Positions 24,123 to 36,048 of a stretch of DNA of 64,000 nucleotides are shown in pieces. The position numbers were made by a program, and so were the translations under genes. The DNA is from Sorex araneus (taxonomy: Eukaryota > Chordata > Mammalia > Eulipotyphla > Soricidae). Position 1 is the first letter of the stretch, and the number at the start of each line of letters is the position of its first letter. Location of the stretch: positions 11,056,390-11,120,389 of the forward strand of contig NC_073302.1 of NCBI RefSeq assembly GCF_027595985.1. Direction: 5' to 3'. Below the pieces are notes generated by a model. That model was not told the origin of the DNA. It did not search any database and worked only from the letters and a program-made list of their open reading frames with translations.

Positions 24123-24909
24123 AATGTAATCTGTTAGTGGTGGTTAAAGGTGAAAATGAAGACAATTTGTGGTGGGGGAAGACAGTTCTGTGATCTCTAA
24201 TTTTATGTTAACATGTTGAGCTAATCTGTAGTCCAGATATTTGACAAAATGTTGTTTGGAAGTTTGTGTGAAAGCATTTTTGGATGAGATCAGCATTTAA
24301 ATCAGTAAACTTATATTAAATAAAACAAATTATTCTTCATATTGTAGATAGGGTTTAGCAGCAAGCTGTCACTGGACTAGAACTGCAACTCTTCCCTGGT
24401 TTTCTTGCCAGCTATCTATCCTAAGATTTTGGATTTACTAAGACTCCGCAGCCATTTCCTTTAAATAAATGAATATTTATTAAGTTTTGATGCATACATA
24501 CATAGGTCATGGTGAGATGTCTTAATAAATGGATGGATGGATGGATGGATTGATCTATCAATGGAATGGATGGGTGGACTTATTGATGGATGGATATAGA
24601 GATGTATAGCACCACATAAGAGAAGTCAAACTTTAACCACAAGTGTGAGTTCAAACAGTAGACTACAGGGGCTGCTGCTGCTGCTGGACACGTGTGAGTT
24701 AGGTGGCACTGAGCCACCTCCCAGCCTCCCCACGTACCCCGGGTTCCCCAGCAGAGACACAGAGAGACGGGAAGACGGGAAGTCTGGGGACCACAGTTTG
24801 ATAGTGAAAATGGCTCATTTAATGAAGAATTGCTAGCATACTTATAGAACATCTGAAGGGGGGGTTGAGGTAAGAACAGGTGTGATTGGTCATTTACATA
24901 GATGAACAT

Positions 24910-24910
<1 letters not shown>
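24123..24910. other. Unassigned sequence with (ATGG)n repeat
   Basis: It contains a tetranucleotide ATGG-type repeat at about 24525-24600 with interruptions. No gene is recognised. Confidence 0.5.
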
Positions 24911-24946
<36 letters not shown>

Positions 24947-25095
24947 CGTTGATCGTCGAATTTCTCAAGTGGTCTCAGTAATGTCTCCATTCGTCCTAGC
25001 CCTGAGATTTTAGAAGCCTCTCTACTCGTCCTTCCCAACGATGCTGCATTGGAGGCTCTTTTAGGGTCAGGGGAATGAGACCCATCTTTAAGTAA
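24911..25095 (-). mobile_element. RTE-tailed retroposon, family Z 3' part, (ATC)n end
   Basis: (ATC)n at 24911-24945 is the antisense (GAT)n tail. It is followed by the antisense RTE-like end and the module with 'GGCTCTTTTAGGGTCAGGGG'. The 5' end is truncated. Confidence 0.82.
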
Positions 25096-25099
25096 ATAG

Positions 25100-25252
25100 C
25101 AATGAGCTATCAACTCATCCTAGTGAAAATTACTTAAACTGTGCCAGAGGAGATGCCGCAAAAAAAGGAGCAAGCCCTCATTCATAAACTTGAGTGGAAC
25201 ATAAACTGGCTCAGTCTCTATGAAAATAGTATGGAGATTTCTCAGAAATTAA
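25100..25252 (+). mobile_element. Ancient L1 ORF2 end (left flank of nested L1)
   Basis: 'GAACATAAACTGGCTCAGTC' and 'ATGGAGATTTCTCAGAAATT' are old ORF2-end sequence. It resumes at 32802 after the younger L1 insertion. Confidence 0.65.
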
Positions 25253-25264
25253 CATACACTAAAT

Positions 25265-27835
25265 GCACCAATCAAGAGACACAGAGTGGCAAAATGGATT
25301 TGAAAACTAAACCCAACATTCTGCTGCCTACAAGAAGCACATCTGAACAGTCAGAGCAAAAACAGACTCAAAGTCAAAGGATGGACAACAATCCTGCAGG
25401 GAAACAGCTCCCTCAAAACAGCTGGGGTGGCCATACTAGTATCTGAGAACATAGATATCAGGTTGAAAAAAGATCAGAAGGGATGGCGAAGGTCATTTTC
25501 TATTTATCAAGGGATATGTACAACTGGAAGAAATCACACTCTTAAACGTATATACACCTAATGAGCGACCAGTTAACTACTTAAAACAACTCCTAATAGA
25601 CTTTAAAGAGGACATCGCTAGCAGTACAATAGTAGTCGGAGACTTCAACACCACCTTAACACCTCTGGATAGATCGACAAGAACAAAACTCAGCAAGGAA
25701 ACACTGACTCTGAAGGAAGAAATGAATAGAGAGGGCTAACAGACCTATACAGGGTTTTACACCCCAAAAAGAACGAATACACATTCTTTTCCAGTGCACA
25801 CAGAACATTTTCCAAAATAGACCATGTACTGGGCCACAAAACATACCTCAATAGAATAGGGAAAATAGAAATTGTATCAACTATCTTTTCAGACCATGAT
25901 GCGCTAAAGATAGAAGCTAATCACACACAGACGTGGAGAACCAAACACCTGGAAATTACACATCTCAGTGTTGAACAATGAGTGGGTCAGTAAGGAAATC
26001 AGGGAAGAAATCAATATACCTCGAAACAAATGAGAATGAAGACACGAGCTACCAAAACCTATGGGACGCAGCTAAGGCCATGTTAAGGGAAAAATTTATA
26101 GCTGTGCAAACAATCCTCAGGAAGGAAGAAAGGGCCTACATAGATAGCTTGACTTCACAGCTCAAGATCTAAGAGAAGGACCAGAAAAAGAAACCCAGTA
26201 AATGAAAAGAAACTTTCCCAAGGAAACCCAAACCAGACCAAAGGAAAGAAATAATAAAAATTAGAGCAGAAATTAACGACATGGAAACCCAGAAAACAAC
26301 CCGAAAGGTAAATGAAACCAAGAGCTGGTTCTTTGAGAAAATTAACAAGATTGGTTGATAAACTGCTAGCAAGACTCACAAAGAAAGAGAGAGAGAGAAC
26401 CCTAATAAACATAACCAGAAATGCAAAGGAACCAATCAAATTCAACAGAAACCAATCAAATTCAAAACATCATCAGAGACTACTTTGAAAGTCTGTATGC
26501 CACGAAACAAGAGAACCTAAAAGAAATGGATGAATTCCTTGATTTCTACAATCTCCCAAGACTAAACCAAGAAGACTTCAAATACCTGAATAGAACCATT
26601 AATATCAAGGAAATTGAAACTGTAATCAAAAGTCTTCCCCAAAACAAAAGCCAGGGTCCGAACGGATTCACTGGCGAATTCTTCCAAACATTTAAAGAGG
26701 ACCTGTTGCCAGTTCTCCTCAAGCTTTTCCAGGAAATTGAAGAAACAGGAACTCTCCCAAACAGTTTCTATGAGGCACATATCTCCCTAATAAGAAAAGC
26801 AAACAAAGACACCACTAACAAAGAAAATTATAGACCACTATCCCTGATGAACACTGATGCGAAGATCCTCAACAAAATATTAGCAAACAGAATCCAACAA
26901 CTCATTAAAAAGATCATACACCATGACCAAGTGGGATTCATCCTGGGGGTGCAAGGATGATTTAACATTTGGAAATCAATCAACATAATCCATCATATCA
27001 ACAAAAGTAAAGATAAAAACCATATGATCACATCAATAGATGTGGAGAAAGCATTTGACAAGATCCAACACCTGTCCATGATGAAAACTCTCACAAAAAT
27101 GGGTTTTGGAGGAACTTTCTTCAAAATAGTCAAAGCCATCTACCACAAACCTATGGCAAAAATTATTCTCAATAGGGAAAAATTAAGGGCCTTTCCTTTA
27201 AGATCAGGGAAAAGACAAGGATGCCCACTCTCGCCACTTCTGTTCAATATAGTACTGGAAGTACTTGCAATAGCTGTTAGGGAAGAAAAAGATATTAAGG
27301 GCATCCAGATAGGAAAGGGAGAAATCAAACTCTCACTATTCACAGACGATATAATACTATATCTAGAGAAGCTTAAAGCCTCTACTAAGAAACTCTTAGA
27401 AACAATAGACTTGTACAGTAAAGTTGCAGGCTATAAAATCAATACCCAAAAATTCATGGCCTTCCTATATGCAAACAACGAGACAGAGGAAAGGGATATG
27501 AAAAAAGCAATCCGTTCACAATCGTGCCCCAGAAAATCGGTACCTCGGAATCAGCTTAACTAAGGAAGTAAAGGACCTCTACAAAGAAAACTATAAAATG
27601 CTACTCCATGAAATAAAAGAGGATATGAGGAAATGGAAACATATCCCCTGCTCATGGATAGGGAGAATCAACATTGTCAAAATGGCAATACTCCCCAAAG
27701 CATCATACAGATTCAACGCGATCCCTATAAGGATACCCATGAAATTCTTCAAAGAAATGCATCAAGCAATCTTGAAATTCATATGGAACAACAAACGTCA
27801 CGGATAGCTAAGACAATTCTTCGGAAAAAGACAAT
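25265..27835 (+). pseudogene. L1 ORF2 remnant: endonuclease and reverse transcriptase
   Basis: The endonuclease part shows 'IVVGDFN'-like and 'IDHVLGHK'-like stretches near 25630 and 25825. The reverse transcriptase reads open at 26421-26960 ('[15 protein letters not shown]', '[20 protein letters not shown]') and 27024-27563 ('[16 protein letters not shown]', '[15 protein letters not shown]'). The catalytic motif is FTDD (27339-27350) where FADD is usual. Stops separate the blocks. The last piece, near 27600-27810, reads '[20 protein letters not shown]'-like thumb sequence. Confidence 0.85.
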
Positions 27836-28491
27836 GGGAGGTGTAAAAAACTAAAGCACGCCAGGGGGCGTGTGCACTCTCGGGCTCTCCAGGCGGCTCT
27901 GTCTCACCGCCCGTGTTCGTTGCTCTGAAACCACTGTGTGTGCTGTCGGTCAAGAGCAGGCGACAGAAGGAAGAAGGCCAAACTGGTTGCTCCATCAGTT
28001 TATTTCATTCTCTCTCTCTGCTTCTCTCCTGGCTCTCGATCTCTCTCTGGATCCCTGTATCTGGCCCCCCCAACCCACTCTTACAGCCTAGTTAAATCCC
28101 CCCAGCATGAGGGGTTTGGGGTGTACACACAGGTGTGGTCACCATCAATAGGGGTAAGGTTCCTTTCCCTCAGGGGATGCTTCTCCTAGGACTGATTCTC
28201 TTTCAGCAGGAGGATCCACCCAAGGGCGGAGTCCCATGAATGTGTTTCTCCTCATCCAGCAAACATATAAGCATTCATAATATTAATTATTTTGTATGGA
28301 CACAATAAGAGATGCATTAAAGCTTATAGAATTGCTCTCCTGGGGACATCTCAATCTCAGACTATAGTGCTCAGGCCAGATCAGTCTTTCCTATCCCTAG
28401 CAGGGTCCTAGTCTCATCATTACTTTTGGATCATGACAGCATTTGTCTATGATCAAGCTCTTAACTTATAGTTAAGAATTAGGCACTTTGG

Positions 28492-29971
28492 GACATTTAA
28501 GCACAGAGCCATGTGGGGACGCTCCTTTGCGGCCCCGCGCGAGATCGACCCGGGAGGCAACTGAACCACTTTGGACACGAGCGGTGCCCCCAAAATACCT
28601 CCAAACTGTGTGCTGGGAGCTTCTGGCCCAGGCGCTGCCAGCGAGTGATGCAATTACCAAAAGAATTTTCCTTGGACTTCATATAGAAATCCCAAACCGC
28701 GAGGCTGCGATAGCAGCCGCGCGACCTAATATCTCTTGATTGTCAGCAACTTGTAAATGTTCCTTTTTGGCAGGGCTTAACGTGGGGGGAAACTCCAAAC
28801 AATAGTACTAAGTTTTTTGTTAAAGGGTAAAAGATTGTAGCGATAGAATTTTAGGCAGAATTTTCCCTGGACTTTATATAGAAACCCAAAACCGCGCAGC
28901 CGCGGCAGCCTAATGTCATCTAATCATCAGCAATATGAAATGGTTCCTTTGTAATGGGTTGGACTTTGGGGGGACCATAATAGGGTTAAAGTTTGTAGCG
29001 ACGTGTAATTTCTGGCTGTACTTTCCCTGGACTTTATACAGAAATTCAAAGCTGCGAGGCTGCTGCCATGGCCGCGCAACCTATTGTCATTTAATCATCA
29101 CCAATATGAAATGGTTCCCTTTTAACGGGTCGGACTTTGGTGGGAAATCCTAACAAGAATAGTAAGTCTTTTGCTGAAATATTGAAGGCCACCAAAGTGG
29201 TAGCCATCTCTATAGACTGAACTAAGCCATATCCCCACGCCGGCTGAGAAGAAATATCCTTCTTTCTCGGGAAGAAACGCAGCGTGGCGTTAACCATAGT
29301 ATGATGTCCATTAAGCTGACACGGACCTGGTGGCGTGGGAATCGGATACAAGGGAATAAATTATTATGTACTTGGAACAGCGGGACGCTGGTGGAATCTT
29401 GAGCCGGGGCCAATACCAGCGTATTACTTTTGGTTCCAGAAACTGCTTGCAGACATTCTACCAGACTATCAACTAAGCCAGAGCCCCACGCCGGCTGATG
29501 ACGAGAAATAACCATCTCTTTTGGTTTGTTTTCCCTTTGTCAGGCAGCGTGGTGATTACTAAACAGGCGTGAACTCGGTGGCGCGGGACGAGGGGGGAAA
29601 AAATAGAAAAGTTATGTAACAAACAGCGGGACTTAATATCTCTACATTCTCAGCAATGGAGAGCCATCAAATGCTTCCTTGACAGTGGGACTGTCTTCTC
29701 TTTTTGGGGGGGAAACCCTAGCAACAACAGTGAATTATGTGTTGAAACATGGACTGTAACCAAGATAAAGCGTAAACGAAGTGAAACTTATCACTTACAA
29801 GGGCGGGGACTGGGGGGGCGGGAGGGGGCGGGAGGTATAATGGGGTGGTTGGTGATGGAATATGGGCACGGGTGAAGGGAAGGGTGTTTGAGTACTGTAT
29901 AACTGACATAATCCTGAGAACTTTGTAACCCTCCACATGGTGATTCAATAAAATTTAAATTAAAAAAAAAA
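28492..29971 (+). mobile_element. Composite L1-tailed retroposon, multi-module copy
   Basis: The middle module is tandemly repeated three times in the first part ('TTTTCCYTGGACTTYATAYA' at about 28666, 28861 and 29021). Two 'CCACGCCGGCTGA'-type monomers and a final middle module plus the G-rich 3' module follow, ending TTCAATAAAATTTAAATTAA plus an A-run. AAGAATTAGGCACTTTGG is duplicated at 28474-28491 and 29972-29989. Confidence 0.88.
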
Positions 29972-30477
29972 AAGAATTAGGCACTTTGGCCAGGCCCATC
30001 TCAATGCCAGAGTAGCACATAACTCACCGCTTGCCCTGGATCCGTCCCGTCCCTCATCGGGACCCTGCTTTTGGGGTGCTAGGAACTGAGGGCAACTGAG
30101 GCTTAAGTGGAGAAAGCAGATGCCCGGGAATGAATAATATTCGAAGCCAATTAAGTCCCAAGTTACAAAGGCATAATATTGTCTTCTTGTGTCTATACAA
30201 AAAGGACATTGCTTTAAAGTAAATGATTCAAAAGGCATAAAGAGAGGAGAAAGGCAATATTATAATATTCAGTGTCCTAGGAAGGCCTGACCTTACAAAT
30301 TAGCAGAGTCAGATTAGGGGAAAATGGATTAACTGTTTTGGGGAAGAGAGCATAGAGAAGTGATTACAGCTAAACAAAGGAATGAAGGTGACTCGGGAAC
30401 ACCTTGATGGGTGTGACTGGGGTAAACCTAAACTCCGGGAAAAACCAGGACAAACTCCTCGTGGCAAGGGGGGAGAG

Positions 30478-31066
30478 TGCGCGTTCCCCCGGAGATCTCT
30501 CTGGCCCACGGAGAGACAACAGTGGAAAGCCTCCTAATTGGGTGGATTCTGTGAGCGGTCCCGATCTGAAATAAGACTAGTGAGGTTAGTAAACAGGGGG
30601 CTCAAGATGACACATGCCGATCAAGAGCAACTTTATTAACAGCTATGCTGGTTTTATACTTTTCTTAGCAGGGGGTTGGTACATAAGTTGTCAATCATCA
30701 GGGAAGTGTCTTTTCAGACCAAATAAGGAAAGGTTCGGGGCGTACTTTGGTGGGCTTACAACATTCTCCAAGAGTAGGTTGAGAAATAGTGGGGAGAGGA
30801 AGGCAAGGGTTTATCTGGCAGGAGCATCTGTCAGGAGGAATGCACAAGGCTTTTAGTGTAGAGGAAGGTACTCTACTTTACGGGCTTTTTGGGGTCTCTT
30901 AGTTAACTGCCCTGGGCTACTTTTACTTCTTGAGTTTAGCTATTTCCTTTGTCACAAGGGCACCTGTGCCTCAGGTTATGCAAAGCTGGTAATGGAATTT
31001 TCCAGTTTGTCCAGGGTAAAGGTTTCGGGGTCCTCTTTTGTTCAGGGTCCTGAACAGTCCCCAACA
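30478..31066 (-). mobile_element. LTR-B, solo LTR (antisense) inside LTR-A
   Basis: A 589-bp unit that on the minus strand runs from TGTTGGGGACTGTTCAGG to GGGGGAACGCGCA, with AATAAAG near 30632. The 6-bp duplication GGAGAG lies at 30472-30477 and 31067-31072. No coding sequence; a solo LTR of an old endogenous retrovirus-like element. Confidence 0.72.
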
Positions 31067-31100
31067 GGAGAGGACAAAGTAATGTCATCCTACAGGGAGG

Positions 31101-32240
31101 CATTACCCTACCCAACCTTAAACTTTACTACAAAGTGGTAACAATTAAAACAGCATGGTACTGGAACAAAGGCAGAGCTGCAGACCAATGGAACAGGGTG
31201 GAATATCCCTACACACAATCTCAAATGTATGATTATCCAATCTTTGATAAGGGAGCAAGAAATGTGAAGTGGAGCAAGGAAAGCCTCTTTAACAAATGGT
31301 GCTGGCATAACTGGACAACCACATGCAAAATAATGGGCTTAGATCTCGACCTGACACCATCCACAAAAGTCAGATCAAAATGGATTAAAGACCTCAACAT
31401 CAGACCACAATCCATAAGATATATTGAAGACAAGGTCGGCAAAACCCTCCACAATATTGAAGGTAACGGTATCTTCAAAGATGACACGCAACTGATCAAC
31501 CAAATGGAAACAGAGATAAACAAATGGGACTATATTAAATTAAGAAGCTTCTGCACCACAAAAGATACAGTGACCAGAATACAAAGGCAATCTACAGAAT
31601 GGGAAAGGATATTCACCCAATACCCATCTGATAAGGGGTTGATATCAAGAGTACATAAGGCACTGGTTGGACTTTACAAGAAGAAAACATCCAACCCAAT
31701 CAGAAAATGGGGGCAAAGAAATGAAAAGAAACTTTCCCAAGGAAAAGATACGAATGGCCAAAAGGCACATGAAAAAATGCTCTTTATCACTAATCATCAG
31801 GGAGATGCAAATCAGAACAACCATGAGATACCACCTCACACCACAGAGAATGGCACACATCCAAAAGAACAAAAGCAACCGCTATTGGTGAGGATGTGGG
31901 GAGAAAGGGATCCTTCTACACTGCTGGTGGGAATGCCCACTGGTTCAGCCCTTTTGGAAAACAATGTGATCACTTCTCAAAAAATTAGAAACTGAGCTCC
32001 CATTTGACCCAGCAATACCACTTCTGGTAGTATATCATGGAGAAACAAAAAAGTATAGTCGAAATGACATCTGCACTTATATGTTCATGGCAGCACTGTT
32101 TACAATAGCAGAATCTGGAAAAAACCTGAGTGTCCAAGAACAGATTGACTGGTTAAAGAAACTCTGGTACATCTATACAATGGAATACTATGCAGCTGTT
32201 AGAAAAAAATGAAGTCATGAACTTTGCATATAAGTGGATC
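31101..32240 (+). pseudogene. L1 ORF2 C-terminal remnant
   Basis: The open frame at 31135-31995 reads 'AWYWNKGRAADQWNR', 'KSLFNKWCWHNW'-like and 'KWIKDLNIRPQSIRYIEDK', then shifts frame near 31730. The final ORF2 residues continue in other frames to about 32240. It is the continuation of the remnant at 25265-27835. Confidence 0.85.
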
Positions 32241-32801
32241 AACATGCAAAGTATCATGCTAATTAAAATGAGTCAGAAGGAGAGAGACAGACATAGAAAG
32301 ATTGCGCTCATCTGTGGAATATAAAATAACAGAACAGGAGACTAACACCCAAGAATTAGGTTCCAAGAGGTTGACTCCATGGCCTGGAAGCCAGCCTCAC
32401 ATGCTGGGGGAAAAGGCAGCTCAGATAAAGAAGGGACAACCAAGTAAAATATGGTTGGAGAACCCGCTCGGGAAGGGAGAAGCGTGCTGAAAGTAGACTA
32501 TAGATTGAACACGATGGCCACTCAATACCCCTATTGCAAACCACAACACCCAAAAGGAGAGAGAGAGAACAAAAGGGAATGCCCTGCCACAGAGGCAGGG
32601 TGGGGTGGGGGGGATGGGATTGTGGGGTGGGAGAGATGCTGGGTTCATTGGTGGTGGAGAATGGGCACTGGTGGAGGGATGGGTTCTTGAACATTGTATG
32701 ATGTAAACACTAGCACGAAAGTGTGTAAATCTGTAACTGTACCCTCACGGTCATTCACTAATTTAAAAAATAAATAATAATAATAATAATAATAATAATA
32801 A

Positions 32802-33190
32802 AGAAATTTAAATACAGAGCTACCATAGGATCCAGTAATTCCACTCCCTGGTATCTATCCCAAGAACACAAATTCTAACTCAGAAAGATATTCGCACACC
32901 AATATTCATTGTAACACTGTTTACAGTAGTCAAGATCTGAAAGCAACTCAAGTGACCAGCAATAAATGAGTTAATAAAGAAATTGTGGTTACAGTGCACA
33001 ATGGAATAGCACTCTGTTGTAAGAAAAGATGAGAAAATATGAACTCTTGCACTTAGTTACAACTTAGCAATGAAATGTGTCCTTCTAAGCAAAATGAATA
33101 AGAAGAAAAAATACCAGATGATCTCACTCATGGTGTGAGTATAAAGAAAGAATGTACGTGAATAGACAGTGACCATTAAAAACAAGTCAT
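32802..33190 (+). mobile_element. Ancient L1 ORF2 end (right flank), continuing 33361-33560
   Basis: 'ATACAGAGCTACCATAGGAT' and 'TCACTCATGGTGTGAGTATAA' continue the old L1 seen at 25100-25252. A SINE interrupts its 3'UTR. Confidence 0.7.
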
Positions 33191-33360
33191 GAAGGGCTAG
33201 AGATATAGTACTGCAGGTAAGGGGCTTGCTGTGCATGTAGTGGACCTGGGTTCAATCCCTGGCACCCCTTATGGTCCCTGAGAACCTTTAGGAGCGAACC
33301 CTGAGCACAGAGTCTTGAAGAAGGCCTAAGCACAGCCAAGCATGTCACCCAAAACCAAAA
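33191..33360 (+). mobile_element. Diverged short SINE
   Basis: Head 'GGGCTAGAGATATAGTACTG' and B-box-like GGGTTCAATCCC, with an end near 'GTCACCCAAAACC'. Confidence 0.8.
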
Positions 33361-33668
33361 TATAAATTTTTAAAATTTAATAATAATAACAAACTGTGAG
33401 AATCTGCCTACTGGACAGAATTTGCCAAATGGGGTAGGGGTGCAGATGAGAAGGAACCTAGGAGAGTGGGAATACTGGTGCTCTGGTAATAGGTGTGGTA
33501 CAATGACATTGTATCCCTAAAACATTCATATGATTAAAAATCACAATAGTATATAAAGCATGAGGTTTTAAAGAAGAGCTGCCTAAAACGCTAATTTGAG
33601 AATGATTTGAAATTCCTAGGATGATATACACAAAAGGCACGGAAGATTTTATTTTAAAATATGTAGCA

Positions 33669-33858
33669 GGGGCTGGAGTGATAGCACAGAGGGTAGGGCA
33701 TTTGCCTTGCACGCAGCCAACCTGGGTTCAATTCTCAGCATCCCATATGGTTCCCAAGCACCGCCAGGAGTAATTCCTGAGTGCAGAGCCAGGAGTAACC
33801 CCTGAGCATTGCTGGGCATGACCCAAAAAAAGCAAAAAAAAAAAAAAGATAAATAAAA
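33669..33858 (+). mobile_element. Short A-tailed SINE
   Basis: Near-consensus. AAAATATGTAGCAG at 33656-33669 is repeated with one change at 33860-33873. Confidence 0.92.
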
Positions 33859-33909
33859 TAAAATATGTCGCAGGCTACAAAGTCAGTACATAAGTCTGTT
33901 ACACCTTTT

Positions 33910-34011
33910 TTTTTTTTTTTTACTCTTTGGGTCACACCTGGCGATGCACAGGGATTATTCCTGGCTCTGCACTCTGGAATTAACTACCCGTGTCCCCAGT
34001 ATGTTACACTT
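33910..34011 (-). mobile_element. Truncated short SINE
   Basis: Only the 3' half of the SINE is present (antisense 'GGGTCACACCTGGCGATGCA'), joined to ~25 bp of foreign sequence. TGTTACACYTTTT is duplicated on both sides. Confidence 0.75.
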
Positions 34012-34074
34012 TTGTCTGCAAACAGTGAAGTAGGAGAACAAGGGGGAAATTTTTTCCCATTTGTACTTGTACCT

Positions 34075-34342
34075 GGGACTGGAGTGATAGCACAGCGGGT
34101 AGAGCGTTTGCCTTGCATGCGGCCAACCTGGGTTCAATTCTGGGTTTGATTCCTCCAACCCTCTCGGAGAGCCCGGCAAGCTACCGAGAGTATCCTACCT
34201 GCACAGCAGAGCCTGGAAAGCTACCTGTGGTGTATTTGATACACCAAAAACAGTAACAAGAAGTCTCACAATGCAGACGGTTCTGGTGCCCACTCAAGCA
34301 AATCGATGAGCAACGGGATAACAATGATACAGTGATACAGTG
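34075..34342 (+). mobile_element. Long SINE with RTE-type tail
   Basis: The tRNA-like head is followed by the 'GAGAGCCCGGCAAGCTACC' core, the RTE-like 'CAAGCAAATCGATGAGCAAC' and a (TGATACAG)n tail. The B-box region is duplicated ('GGTTCAATTCTGGGTTTGAT'). Confidence 0.9.
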
Positions 34343-34349
34343 TCGTTGT

Positions 34350-34553
34350 GCCACCCAAAAATCAATTATCTAAGAATTATCAGGAAAATGCAAATCAAAA
34401 TGACAACGAGATATTGCCTTACACCAGTGATAATGGCTTATATTTAAATGACCAGGGACACAAAACACTGGTGGGTATGTGGAGAAAAAGGAACTGTCAT
34501 TCACTGTTGGTGGGAATGTAAAGAAGTTTGTCTTCTATTAAAAATAGTATGGA
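34350..34553 (+). mobile_element. Ancient L1 ORF2 end, continuing at 35413-35878 and beyond
   Basis: 'CACTGTTGGTGGGAATGTAA' and 'AAAAATAGTATGGAGACTTT' are old ORF2-end sequence. Two successive insertions at the AATAGTATGG site split it. Confidence 0.8.
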
Positions 34554-34726
34554 GGGGCTGGAGCAATAGCACAGCGGGTAGGGCGTTTGCCTTGCACGCG
34601 GCCGACCCGGGTTCAATTCCCAGCATCCCATATGGTCCCCTGAGCACCGCCAGGAGTAATTCCTGAGTGCAGAGCCAGGAGTAACCCCTGTGCATCGCCA
34701 GGTGTGACCCAAAAAGCAAAAAAAAA
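34554..34726 (+). mobile_element. Short A-tailed SINE
   Basis: Essentially consensus. AAAAATAGTATGGA is duplicated at 34540-34553 and 34727-34740. Confidence 0.94.
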
Positions 34727-34750
34727 AAAAATAGTATGGAGACTTTCCAA

Positions 34751-35392
34751 GATGTGATATAAGCAGCCACACATGTGCAGCTCCTCCACTGCTGAACGCC
34801 CCTGATCCCAGAGGCCATCTAACTACTCTCGGCACCAGCAGCTTCTTGCAGAAATGCCTCCAGTCTGTGAACTAAGCCACAGCCCCATGCCGCCCCAGGA
34901 GAGGAAAGGTTTTTATCTCTCAGCTTTTCCTTTCCGGGGGCGTGGCATGGCGACCGCCATCTTATAAGGCCCACTAAATAGAGGTATGAGCTTGCAATGA
35001 TGCAATTTTTGGCAGAAATTTCCCTGGACTTAGTTACTAAAATACAGAAATCCAAAACCACGCAGCCACTATATCTCTTCATTCACAGCAAGGGAAAATA
35101 AATTATCAAATGCTGCCTTTTCAGCAGGTTCAATTTTGGGGGGAAAATTCCAAATAATAATAGTGAGTTTTATGTTGAAATATTGAATGTAATCAAAGTA
35201 AAGAGAAAGTAAAATGAAAATTATCAGCTACACAGGCAGGGGGTGGGGATGGGGTGGGAGATATACTGGGGTTCTTGGTGGTGGAACATGGGCACTAGTG
35301 AAGGGATGGGTGTTTGAGCATTGTATCACTGAGACTTAAGCCTAAAATCTTTGTAACTTTTCACATGGCGATTCAATAAAAAATTTTAAAAT
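34751..35392 (+). mobile_element. Composite L1-tailed retroposon, single-monomer copy
   Basis: The simplest layout of the family (642 bp): one monomer (CCTCCAGTCTGTGAACTAAG; CCGCCATCTTATAA at 34954-34967), one middle module and one 3' module with 'GGGCACTAGTGAAGGGATGG', ending TTCAATAAAAAATTTTAAA. The 20-bp duplication ATAGTATGGAGACTTTCCAA lies at 34731-34750 and 35393-35412. Confidence 0.92.
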
Positions 35393-35412
35393 ATAGTATG
35401 GAGACTTTCCAA

Positions 35413-35878
35413 AAAATGAAAATAGAAGTTACAGAAATTTCCTATCATTAGATTCAGCAATTCTACTTCTTTGTATCCACCCCAAGAACAAAAAAAAACA
35501 CATTAATTTGAAAAAGATATATATACACCCATGTTCATTGCATCCATATACAATAACTAAGATCTGTTGTAACTCCAAATAGTGCTATTTACAATAGCCA
35601 AGATCTATTATGCCCCAAACTTGAAGCAACCTAAGTATCATAAGACAGATAAGTGGATAAAGAAATTGTAGAATATATATAAACATAGGAATATTACTCA
35701 GTTATAAGATGAAATTCTAACTTTTGCCATAACATGGGTGAAATTTAAGGAAGTGACAATAAACAAACTCAGTCAGAAAGACAAATATCAAATGATCTCA
35801 CTCATGTGTAGTACATAAAGAAATAAGGCAAGAGAATAAAAGGTTTCTATCAAAAATAAACCCAACAATAGAACTGAG
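35413..35878 (+). mobile_element. Ancient L1 ORF2 end and 3'UTR
   Basis: It continues the old L1 with 'ATTTACAATAGCCAAGATCT' and 'ATGATCTCACTCATGTGTAG', and goes on past the next SINE to about 36130. Confidence 0.75.
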
Positions 35879-36048
35879 GGGCTGGAGCGATAGCACATGA
35901 GGTAGGGCGTTTGCCTTGCACGCGGCCAACCCAGGTTCGATTCCCAGCATCCCATATCCCCTGAGCACTGCCAGGAGTAATCCCTGAGTGCAAAGCCAGG
36001 AGTAACCCCTGTGCATCTCCAGGTGTGACCCAAAAATCCAAAAACAAA
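35879..36048 (+). mobile_element. Short A-tailed SINE
   Basis: Near-consensus. AACAATAGAACTGAG at 35864-35878 is repeated with one change at 36049-36063. Confidence 0.92.

Larger units (their letters stand above)
27842..31094 (-). mobile_element. LTR-A copy 2, solo-LTR-like, antisense, with two insertions
   Basis: It is bounded by TG...CA and the 6-bp target duplication GGGAGG (27836-27841 and 31095-31100) within L1 ORF2. On the minus strand it starts TGTAGGATGACATTACTTTG and ends TTTTTTACA. Without the composite retroposon (28492-29971) and LTR-B (30478-31066) it is about 1.2 kb, matching copy 1. An antisense AATAAA lies near 27997 (plus-strand GTTTATTTC). A 6-bp duplication suggests a class II (betaretrovirus-like) element; no coding sequence is present. 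Confidence 0.75.
25253..32801 (+). mobile_element. L1, 5'-truncated, interrupted by LTR-A
   Basis: This is the longest L1 of the window. Excluding the LTR-A insertion (27842-31094) it spans about 4.3 kb, from the ORF2 endonuclease region through the reverse transcriptase to a 3'UTR and an (AAT)n-type tail at 32771-32801. An imperfect AGAAATTWAA duplication flanks it within the older L1. Many stops and frameshifts show it is inactive. Confidence 0.88.

Noticed and set aside
30471..31080. GGACAAA as the target duplication of LTR-B
   Set aside because: It would not give TG...CA ends; GGAGAG at 30472 and 31067 does, with the expected length.
34554..34630. A tRNA gene
   Set aside because: Pol III boxes are present, but the sequence does not fold into an evident cloverleaf and recurs across the window with a SINE body and tail.
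34497..34835. Recurrent small ORF with 'LRNYSWRCSGDHMGCWELN'-like sequence in many places
   Set aside because: It is the antisense translation of the short SINE, present at every copy, with no independent coding evidence.
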